DNA of 64,000 nucleotides from Anaerobaca sp035448545 (GTDB lineage Bacteria; Planctomycetota; Phycisphaerae; Sedimentisphaerales; Anaerobacaceae). Below, in pieces: positions 57,832 to 64,000 of the stretch. The notes beneath the pieces are model-generated. The model ran no database searches. It was not told where the DNA came from and was given only the letters and a program-made list of their open reading frames with translations. The position numbers were made by a program, and so were the translations under genes. Position 1 is the stretch's first letter. Each line of letters starts with the position of its first letter. The stretch spans positions 5,368 through 69,367 of the forward strand of contig DAOTJE010000023.1 in NCBI GenBank assembly GCA_035448545.1. The letters run 5' to 3'.

Positions 57832-59181
57832 ATGAACACGCGACGTATGACCCGACGACAATTCGTGAGCCAGGCCTCGACCGGCACGCTGGCGGCGCTG
57901 ACCCTCGGCAGCCTTCCCGCCTACGGAAACCTGACCAACAAGGCCACGAAACTGGCCATCCAGGGCGGCACGCCCGTACGCACCAAGGCCTGGCCTTCCT
58001 GGCCCATCTGGGACCGGGCCGCCGAGGAACGTGTGCTGGCGATCCTGCGCAGCGGAAACTGGTACCGTGGACAGGGCCAGACCGTCACCGAATTCGAGGG
58101 CAAGTACGCCCAACTGCTCGGCGTCAAACGCTGCACCTGCACCGTCAACGGGACCAACGCCCTGCTGACGGCACTGCACGCGCTGGATGTGGGCGTGGGC
58201 GACGAGGTGATCGTCTCGCCGTACACGTTCATCGCGACCTACAACGTGGTGCTCAACTCCACTGCGTTGCCGGTCTTCGCGGATACCGACCCCGAGACGT
58301 TCCAGATCAACCCCGACAAGATTGAGGAGCGCATCACCGAGCGGACCCGCGCCATCCTGCCGGTCCACATCCTCGGCATCCCGGCCGATATGGACCGGAT
58401 CATGGCCATCGCCAAAAAGCACAACCTCGTGGTGATCGAGGACGCCTGCCAGGCGTGGCTGGCCCAGTATCGCGGCAAGTGCTGCGGGACGATCGGCGAC
58501 CTGGGCTGCTTCAGCTTCCAGAACTCCAAGCACCTGCCCTGCGGCGAGGGCGGCGCGGTGGTGGGCAACGACGAGGCGCTGATGGACCGGATTCACTCGT
58601 TCCACAACTGCGGCCGGCCGTACGGCAGCGTCAAGGGCGCCACCGGCTATCCTATCATGGGGACCAATCGAAGAATGACCGAGTACCAGGCGGCCATCCT
58701 GCTCAACCAGATGCAGCGGCTCGAAGCCGACACGCAGCGGCGCTGGGCCAACGGCCAGTACCTGACCAGCCAGATCAAGGACATCCCGGGGATCATCCCC
58801 TGCAAGCTGTACGAAGGCACCACACGGGCGGTGTACCACCTGTATCCGTTCCGCTACAAGAAGGAGTACTTCAACAATGCGCCGCGGGCCAAGTTCATGG
58901 CGGCGTTGAGCGCCGAGGGAGTGCCGTGCTCGGGCGGATACGGCCCGCAGTACCGCGACGAACTGATCGAGGACGCCCTGACCTCCAAGAACTTCACGCG
59001 CAGCTTCCCCAGGGAGCGACTCGACCAGTACCGCAAAGAGCTGAATTACCCCGGCAACGATCAGCTCTGCCAAGAGGCCGTCTGGCTCAGCCAGAACATG
59101 CTGCTGACCGAAAAATCCGACATGGACGACATCGCCAACGCCATCCGCAAAATCTACGACAACCGCGACAAACTCGCATAA
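57832..59181 (+). CDS. Tat-exported DegT/DnrJ/EryC1-type aminotransferase homologue (first)
   Basis: 449 residues from the ATG at 57832 (AAGGG upstream). A twin-arginine signal (TRRQFVSQASTGTLAALTLGSLPAYG) precedes a full PLP-dependent fold: TVNGTNALLTALHALDVGVGDEVIVSPYTF, ILPVHILGIPADMDRIMAIAKKHNLVVIEDACQA, GCFSFQNSKHLPCGEGGAVV with the expected PLP Lys in SKHLPCGEGG, and YHLYPFRYKKEYF. These enzymes transaminate keto-sugars in the cytoplasm. A Tat signal suits export of a folded, PLP-loaded form. It is a paralogue of 62233-63588. Confidence 0.9.
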   Translation: MNTRRMTRRQFVSQASTGTLAALTLGSLPAYGNLTNKATKLAIQGGTPVRTKAWPSWPIWDRAAEERVLAILRSGNWYRGQGQTVTEFEGKYAQLLGVKRCTCTVNGTNALLTALHALDVGVGDEVIVSPYTFIATYNVVLNSTALPVFADTDPETFQINPDKIEERITERTRAILPVHILGIPADMDRIMAIAKKHNLVVIEDACQAWLAQYRGKCCGTIGDLGCFSFQNSKHLPCGEGGAVVGNDEALMDRIHSFHNCGRPYGSVKGATGYPIMGTNRRMTEYQAAILLNQMQRLEADTQRRWANGQYLTSQIKDIPGIIPCKLYEGTTRAVYHLYPFRYKKEYFNNAPRAKFMAALSAEGVPCSGGYGPQYRDELIEDALTSKNFTRSFPRERLDQYRKELNYPGNDQLCQEAVWLSQNMLLTEKSDMDDIANAIRKIYDNRDKLA

Positions 59182-59243
59182 GCCGCACGCGACGTAGAAG
59201 CGTAGAAGCGTACATGCGCAGATACGTGCATGGGTAAATGTAA

Positions 59244-59260
59244 GGTGTGCCCCGCACACC
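59244..59260. repeat. GGTGTGC palindrome copy 2
   Basis: The same 17-bp palindrome (GGTGTGC, 3 bases, GCACACC) as at 53441-53457. A degenerate further copy at 59311-59329 overlaps the start of the next gene. Confidence 0.55.
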
Positions 59261-59315
59261 GATACCTTATGGTGCCCGGGATGCACCTTGCGCTTTGCGG
59301 AGAGACCCGTAGGGT

Positions 59316-60116
59316 ATGCATCGCACACCGAATTCGCTCATGAGGACTGCTGGTTTCGTTGCCATCGGCCTTGTGCTGTCAAGCATCGCAGGGTGCCGGC
59401 GAATTGAAGGGAGGACTCAGCAGCCGCTTTCTGACGAGGAGCTCGCTTTAAGACTGGAAGAGACCTTCCATGATCCGGACAGAACGCGCGGGCACAACTA
59501 TCCGCCGCCACCCGATCTATCGGGTTGCACACGGATCGAAATCACATCTATTCCGTCAATATGGAGAAGAGAGGGGCTGTTCCCGTCGGTTCTCGACCCG
59601 AATGAGACGGAGTATGTGGAATCCCTTCACACTATCGTGGTCGATGACCCAAATCCGATACAGTTGGATGACTTCGCGCCTCGTCTCGCTTCCTTGCGTC
59701 TGCGGTCGCGTTGTGCGCGGACCCTGTATCGAACGGGTGTAGAATTTGCTTCGATGGCGGATGCGAGGGATGCCTGGCCGGCGCCGGATGAGTGGGCCGA
59801 TAGGATCCTTCAGCGGCGTATCGCCGAGCGAGGGACAGATGATCCGCGAGCGGTGGAGTACATTGCCGAGCAATTCGTGTGCCCCAGTGCGGGCGATGGA
59901 AGGTGCCACTACGCGATGAACCCCGACTGTGAGCCGAATTCCCCGGCGGATATGGTGCTGCTGTTCGAAACGAAGGCGGGGTGGAACCAGCACGGCGGGC
60001 CGGAGTTGTTCACGTTCGACAACCACGACCCCAAGGGCGGCTGCGTCCTGCTCAACGACGGCACCGTCAAGTTCATCCGCACCGAGGAAGAGCTGCACGC
60101 CCTCCGCTGGAAGTAG
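59316..60116 (+). CDS. Lipoprotein with DUF1559-like C-terminal motif
   Basis: 266 residues from the ATG at 59316 (GGAGAG 11 bases upstream, inside a repeat); an ATG at 59340 would give a neater signal. A lipobox is present (LVLSSIAGC, Cys-27). The last part, FDNHDPKGGCVLLNDGTVKFIRTEEELHALRW, resembles the H-x-DG ending of DUF1559 prepilin-like proteins. The middle (DARDAWPAPDEWADRILQRR, VCPSAGDGRCHYAMNPDCEPNSPADMVLLFETKAGWNQHGGPELF) fits the same group. No N-terminal prepilin cleavage site is seen, so it is more likely a surface lipoprotein. Confidence 0.72.
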   Translation: MHRTPNSLMRTAGFVAIGLVLSSIAGCRRIEGRTQQPLSDEELALRLEETFHDPDRTRGHNYPPPPDLSGCTRIEITSIPSIWRREGLFPSVLDPNETEYVESLHTIVVDDPNPIQLDDFAPRLASLRLRSRCARTLYRTGVEFASMADARDAWPAPDEWADRILQRRIAERGTDDPRAVEYIAEQFVCPSAGDGRCHYAMNPDCEPNSPADMVLLFETKAGWNQHGGPELFTFDNHDPKGGCVLLNDGTVKFIRTEEELHALRWK

Positions 60117-60149
60117 ATTCCGAAAGCAACGCCACACGACCACAACTGC

Positions 60150-60261
60150 GTCATTCCGAGTCTCGATGCACATCGGGATCGAGGAATCTACTTGCAGACC
60201 GGAAGCGCGCCTTGTCTATGGCCAGACCCCTCGACTTCACTTCGTTCCGCTCGGGGTGACA
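60150..60261. repeat. CATTCCGAG...CTCGGGGTGACA inverted-repeat element, copy A
   Basis: It begins GTCATTCCGAG and ends CTCGGGGTGAC, imperfect inverted repeats (9 of 11 pair). The inside shares CGAGGAATCT and GGCCAGACCCCTCGACT with copy B at 61898-61999. Confidence 0.75.
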
Positions 60262-60328
60262 AACAGGAGGCAGTTCGTAGGGTCCGGCTCAGGCGGATTA
60301 CACACCAATTCGATCTCGCGAGGAGGAA

Positions 60329-60345
60329 GGTGTGCGGTGCACACC
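60329..60345. repeat. GGTGTGC palindrome copy 3
   Basis: A third copy of the 17-bp palindrome (GGTGTGC, 3 bases, GCACACC), just after repeat copy A and before the ceramidase-like gene's 3' end. Confidence 0.6.
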
Positions 60346-60399
60346 CTACCTGTCACGCATCTACGCATCTACCCTTCTACGCGTCTACGCGCTGGCGGG

Positions 60400-61734
60400 T
60401 CAGGGTTGGATTTCGGCCAGCAGGGCCAGGGCGCGGGTGATGACGGCTTCGCCGGCACCGGGGGCGAGGTGGGTTCCTCGGACCGGTTCGTAGGCGCCTT
60501 CGGTGTAGGCTTCGGCGTGGCAGACGTACCCGATCGAGTCGTTGGTCATGCTGGTGACGAAGAGCTTGTCGATGCCGGCCTTGTCCCTGATCGCCAGGCC
60601 GACCTCGACGAGGATTTCGCCCGGCAGGCCGAGGATGTACACATCGCCCAGCCGCAGCACCTGAATCTCGGTGGTGATCTCCTGCGGCGGAGTGTCCTTG
60701 GTGGCCAGCGTCAGCGCGCAGCGGCGCGCAGCGAGCGTGACGTCGTCGGTCGTGGCAACGAGCTGGAGACGGCGCAGGACTTCGGCGCCCAGGGCCTTGC
60801 CGATCTGCTCGCAGGGCCCGACGTCCCGGCGGATCGGCACCGTGTCGCCCGCCAGACCCAGCGTGAAGAGACTGATGCCGCCTTCGGCCTGCTCGACCAC
60901 GCGCATCGCCCGCGCGGGATAGTCGGCGGAGATCGTCGTGCTGCGATGCGGATACACGCAGACGGGATGACAGCCGAAAGCGAAGAGCGAGCCAATGATC
61001 CGCCCGTTGGGGTCCTCAACCCGCAGCACAGACACCGCCGGATCGATCGGGCCGAAGGTCAGGTCCGCCTGCTCGGGCGGCATCGTGAACGTCACGCGCG
61101 TGCGGCCGTCGGCACCGACCTCGATTCTGCGCGTCGCCGTGATCTCCGGCGGCAGCGTGAACGCCATCTGCACCTGACCATCGGGCCGCCTCGGCCGGCG
61201 ATTGTACTGAACTTCAGGCAATTCGCCCCTCGCCGCGCCGATCCTGGCACCCTGCATGTCGCGATGCGCCATCTGCACAGCGCTGGCCAGTCTGCCGACG
61301 ACCGTGTGAACGTAGGCCTGGTCGATGTCCTCCGGCGCGATGCGGCTTTCGAGCGGCAGCTTGGCATTGGTGAAGATGTCCGGACCGGAATGCGTGTGCG
61401 TGGCGCAGACCATCACATTCTGCTCGGGGATGCCCACCCGCTCGGCGACCAGCGCGCGGACAGGGTTGGTGATCTCCTCGAGCGGCGAATACAGCAGATC
61501 GACCGAGACGATGGCGACCGTGTTGGCGCCGTCGCACAGGACCAAAGCCCGGCCGTACAGCTCATCCAGCACCGAATCGCTGGGCTTGCCCTGCGAGCCG
61601 ATCAGCTTCAGGCCCAGCGGAGGCGTGATGTCCACCTTCGCACAGCCGGCTCGCAACGCCGCCCGGCCCGTCACACACGCACACAACCCGACCATCACAG
61701 CCAGTGCCAGTCTCAGCGTCAGATGCGTTTTCAT
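60400..61734 (-). CDS. Exported neutral-ceramidase-like protein
   Basis: 444 residues from the ATG at 61734 (AAGGGGAG upstream), with a signal peptide (MKTHLTLRLALAVMVGLCACVTGRAA). Family motifs: LRAGCAKVDITPPLGLKLIGSQG, VMVCATHTHSGPDIFTNAKLPLES and SLFAFGCHPVCVYPHRSTTISADYPARAM, ISLFTLGLAGDTVPIRRD. It is the third such gene in the window and differs notably from the other two. It is transcribed away from the second DegT homologue, with a 498-base repeat-rich gap between. Confidence 0.87.
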   Translation of the reverse strand: MKTHLTLRLALAVMVGLCACVTGRAALRAGCAKVDITPPLGLKLIGSQGKPSDSVLDELYGRALVLCDGANTVAIVSVDLLYSPLEEITNPVRALVAERVGIPEQNVMVCATHTHSGPDIFTNAKLPLESRIAPEDIDQAYVHTVVGRLASAVQMAHRDMQGARIGAARGELPEVQYNRRPRRPDGQVQMAFTLPPEITATRRIEVGADGRTRVTFTMPPEQADLTFGPIDPAVSVLRVEDPNGRIIGSLFAFGCHPVCVYPHRSTTISADYPARAMRVVEQAEGGISLFTLGLAGDTVPIRRDVGPCEQIGKALGAEVLRRLQLVATTDDVTLAARRCALTLATKDTPPQEITTEIQVLRLGDVYILGLPGEILVEVGLAIRDKAGIDKLFVTSMTNDSIGYVCHAEAYTEGAYEPVRGTHLAPGAGEAVITRALALLAEIQP

Positions 61735-61897
61735 CGTCGAACTCCCCTTTCTGAACAATCCCGGCGCGCCGGGATCGAGCCATTCTAACCGACCCGAATC
61801 GACGAGGCCAGTCCGATGGCGCGCCATCCCCAAGCTGCGCTTGAGGCTGCCGCTCGCCATACCCAACAGGACCACAAACATACGTGAACCACGACTC

Positions 61898-61999
61898 TGT
61901 CATTCCGAGCGCCGTCGAGGAATCTCGCCAGGAATCAGACGCGTACCCGATCTGTGGCCAGACCCCTCGACTGCACTTCGTTGCGCTCGGGGTGACAAA
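61898..61999. repeat. CATTCCGAG...CTCGGGGTGACA inverted-repeat element, copy B
   Basis: It starts TGTCATTCCGAGC and ends GCTCGGGGTGACAAA, and shares CGAGGAATCT and GGCCAGACCCCTCGACT with copy A. Confidence 0.75.
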
Positions 62000-62059
62000 G
62001 GCGGGAGAAACAGCCCGGCCGAAAGGGGCCCCGTTCCCGCAATCGCCCCGACAGATTTC

Positions 62060-62125
62060 GGATTGGGGATTGCGGATTTCGGATTCTCCCACCACCGCCC
62101 CTCCGCAATCCGCAATCGCCAATCC
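62060..62125. repeat. GGATTGCGGA-type inverted repeat
   Basis: 17-base arms (62060-62076 and 62109-62125) pair in 16 of 17 positions. Related GGATTGCGGA units lie in the M56 peptidase gene (1414-1449 and 1584-1643). Confidence 0.7.
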
Positions 62126-62232
62126 GCGATTCGTTGCGGGCGGGCTGAAATACTCGTTGCGGTCGGGCAGGCGAAGGGGTATAAAGGAGGTCACGATGCA
62201 AGCGGGCGTTTCGGAACTGAAAGGGTCTGGCA

Positions 62233-63588
62233 ATGGCACGCAGCGATCTGACGAGGCGACAATTCATCGCGGCCGCATCGGCCGGCTCCCTGGCGGCGGT
62301 CACGTCGGGGAAGATTCCCGCCTATGGCAACCTCACAAACAAGGCGAGCAAGCTGGCGATCCTCGGCGGCGAGCCGGTCCGCAAGAACAAGGCCTGGCCC
62401 GAGTGGCCCTACTGGGACGACGAGGTGATCGACTCATTGATGAAGACCGCCAAGAGCCGCATCTGGTGCCGCATCCAGTCGGCCTCGGGCACCGTGCCCA
62501 CCTTCGAGGCCGAATACGCCAAGCTGACGGGGGCGCGCTTCTGCGTCGCCACCGGCTCGGGCACGCAGGCGCTGCACACGTGCGTCGAGGCGATGGGCAT
62601 CGGCCCGGGGGACGAGGTCATCACGTCACCCTATACCGACCCCGGCACGATCGCGTCGATCCTCTCGGCGCGAGCCTTGCCCGTGATGGCGGACCTCGAC
62701 CCGGCGTCGTACCAGCTCGACCCCGACGAAGTGGAGCGGCGGATTACCGAGAACACCAGGGCGATCATGCCGGTGCACATGATGGGCCAGCCGGCGGACA
62801 TGCGGCGGATCATGGCCATCGCCAGGAAGCATAACCTCCGGGTGATCGAGGACGCCTGCCAGGCGCACCTCGCCCGGTTCGACGGCAAGACGCTCGGCAC
62901 GATCGGCGACGTGGGCTGCTTCAGTTTCCAGTCCAGCAAGACCATTGCCTGCGGGGAAGGCGGCGCCGTCATTGGCAGCGACGCGGACCTGATGGATCGC
63001 TGCTACACGGTGCATAACCACGGGACGTCGAAGCGTGGGCTGACCGAGACGATCGGCCCGAAGTACCGGATGAACGAGTTCGAGGCGGCGGTCCTGCTGG
63101 GCCAGCTCTCCGGCGCGATGGAACGGTTCGAACGGCGCAACCGGAACGCCGCCTACCTCACCAGCCGCCTCAAGGATATACCGGGCGTCACGCCGCAGAA
63201 GCTCTACGAAGGCACCGAGAGCGGCTCGTTCTACCTCTACACCATGTCGTACCACAAGGAGCTTTTCAACAACGTGCCCCGCGAGACGTTCCTCAAAGCG
63301 CTGGCCGCCGAGGGCGTCAGCTTGAGTCCCTACATCGCCAGGGGACTGCACCGCGAGCCGTGGATCGACCACATCCTCGATTCGAAGGTCTATCAGAAAA
63401 TGTACTCGGCCCAGCGGCTGCGCGAGTACCGCGAGCAGTGCGCCTGCCCCAAGTGCGACCAGGTCTGCGAGGAAATGGTGATGCTCTGGGCCTCGGGCCC
63501 CCTGCTCGGCACACCCCAGGACATGGCCGATATCGCCGATGCCATAGAGAAAATCTGGGTCCATCGCGACCAGCTCACGCAGGTGTAG
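62233..63588 (+). CDS. Tat-exported DegT/DnrJ/EryC1-type aminotransferase homologue (second)
   Basis: 451 residues from the ATG at 62233 (AAAGGG 8 bases upstream). The twin-arginine signal is LTRRQFIAAASAGSLAAVTSGKIPAYG. A full PLP fold follows: CVATGSGTQALHTCVEAMGIGPGDEVITSPYTD, IMPVHMMGQPADMRRIMAIARKHNLRVIEDACQAHLA, GCFSFQSSKTIACGEGGAVI, with the expected PLP Lys in SKTIACGEGG. It keeps the same NLTNKASKLAILGGEPVR segment as the paralogue at 57832. Catalysis on an exported keto-sugar is an inference. An out-of-frame ATG with a better ribosome site lies at 62196. Confidence 0.9.
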   Translation: MARSDLTRRQFIAAASAGSLAAVTSGKIPAYGNLTNKASKLAILGGEPVRKNKAWPEWPYWDDEVIDSLMKTAKSRIWCRIQSASGTVPTFEAEYAKLTGARFCVATGSGTQALHTCVEAMGIGPGDEVITSPYTDPGTIASILSARALPVMADLDPASYQLDPDEVERRITENTRAIMPVHMMGQPADMRRIMAIARKHNLRVIEDACQAHLARFDGKTLGTIGDVGCFSFQSSKTIACGEGGAVIGSDADLMDRCYTVHNHGTSKRGLTETIGPKYRMNEFEAAVLLGQLSGAMERFERRNRNAAYLTSRLKDIPGVTPQKLYEGTESGSFYLYTMSYHKELFNNVPRETFLKALAAEGVSLSPYIARGLHREPWIDHILDSKVYQKMYSAQRLREYREQCACPKCDQVCEEMVMLWASGPLLGTPQDMADIADAIEKIWVHRDQLTQV

Positions 63589-63673
63589 AACGTGGGCGAA
63601 GGAGCATGAAAATGGCGAAAACCGGGCCCGTGGCCCCTTACGACGCCCTTCCAAACGCCCGAAAATCTATTTC

Positions 63674-63702
63674 TTGACGCCAAACGGGGCCGTATCTATA
63701 AT
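63674..63702 (+). promoter_or_regulatory. Strong promoter at the right edge
   Basis: TTGACG (63674-63679), a 17-base spacer and TATAAT (63697-63702), close to consensus. Confidence 0.78.
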
Positions 63703-63918
63703 AAGAACGTTGTCGGTCATTCCGAAAAGTCCGGTCCGGAGGCCGGAACAAGGACAATGGTAGTTCTCGGCACCCTCGGAGGGGTAGAGAGCTGCGTGAG
63801 GAGTTCAGCCGGATCATGCTCTGTGGCCACGTCGCGCAGTTATGCAGCAACCCCGCAGGATCACGTCGCGCCACCGCTCTGATCTCGAACCACATGACGA
63901 CATGCGGGAGTCCTTCTG

Positions 63919-63950
63919 CCGATACGCTCCGGGCGGAGCTTCGCTATCGG
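63919..63950 (+). promoter_or_regulatory. Hairpin directly upstream of a ribosome site
   Basis: CCGATA (63919-63924) pairs with TATCGG (63945-63950). Inside it GCTCC (63926-63930) pairs with GGAGC (63935-63939) around GGGC. AAAGGAGG follows at once (63951-63958), so folding could control translation. Confidence 0.55.
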
Positions 63951-64000
63951 AAAGGAGGTGTTTTCTCGACACAGCGTGGGTGAACGAAGTCGGTCGTTGC

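Larger units (their letters stand above)
61735..62232. other. Repeat-rich divergent intergenic region
   Basis: This gap holds copy B of the CATTCCGAG element (61898-61999), a GGATTGCGGA-type hairpin (62060-62125) and, near its right end, an unused-looking ribosome site with ATG at 62196. No gene is supported. Confidence 0.65.
63589..64000 (+). other. Promoter plus structured leader of a gene beyond the window
   Basis: No coding frame is supported here. After the second DegT gene, a strong promoter (63674-63702) begins a leader of some 240 bases. It has several GC-rich hairpins, and the last lies directly before AAAGGAGG. I could not match it to a known riboswitch. The start codon is not evident within the window. 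Confidence 0.5.

Overview
This window looks like chromosome from an uncultured, GC-rich, probably anaerobic member of the Planctomycetota (Phycisphaerae or Sedimentisphaerales-like). The evidence is gene content, not a marker gene: Tat-exported Gfo/Idh/MocA oxidoreductases, several DUF1080 (3-keto-disaccharide hydrolase-type) domains, neutral-ceramidase-like secreted proteins, a dockerin-bearing beta-helix protein and a BlaR1/BlaI pair. A ferredoxin-ATPase 'orange protein' type locus points to anaerobic life. No prophage, insertion sequence or CRISPR array was seen.

Layout. 1-2330: BlaR1-type M56 peptidase and BlaI repressor with a double operator. 2400-5378: secreted beta-helix/dockerin protein and a decayed copy of its 3' end. 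5379-9036: CheW, a chemoreceptor with two CZB domains, and purC. 9276-9870: a nucleotidyltransferase pair with an apparently leaderless promoter. 10091-11062: a Tat-exported TIM-barrel-like protein. 11155-16520: an ORP/Mrp-like metallocluster locus (two DUF5320 proteins, a NifX/ORP protein, TrmO, two MinD-ferredoxin ATPases with a J-domain protein between them, an Mrp-ORP fusion and a DUF134 regulator). 16620-21078: a 1428-residue autotransporter with about 24 passenger repeats. 21106-29340: HD hydrolase, cupin, alpha-glucan phosphorylase, GHL15-like hydrolase, a YtrA-type regulator with a slipin, a small DMT-type protein, a DUF4160/DUF2442 pair and a retropepsin-like protein. 29514-33790: an exported sugar-oxidoreductase operon. 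33996-39933: an ArsR-controlled RND/MMPL export operon. 40385-46740: DUF2188 protein, a HTH-receiver regulator and an HDOD-GAF-histidine kinase, a DUF1080 lipoprotein, a GAF-like protein and a membrane protein. 46765-48995: a MetX-MetW fusion and NikR. 49163-49236: tRNA-Val(CAC). 49496-63588: a large exported catabolic cluster with three ceramidase-like proteins, two Gfo-type oxidoreductases, a TIM-barrel isomerase, a beta-propeller and two Tat-exported DegT-type aminotransferase homologues. 63589-64000: a strong promoter and a structured leader whose gene lies beyond the window.

How the parts may work together (inference). The Gfo, DUF1080 and TIM-isomerase families are known partners in 3-keto-glycoside breakdown, so both exported clusters probably oxidise and cleave glycosides outside the cytoplasm. 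The DegT homologues may add or remove an amino group on the keto-sugar. The ORP-like locus is the most distinctive system: its Mrp-ORP gene carries a well-placed internal ribosome site that could also yield a free ORP domain, and a J-domain protein is built into the operon. Several short repeat families lie in intergenic regions, and some have entered coding sequences in frame.
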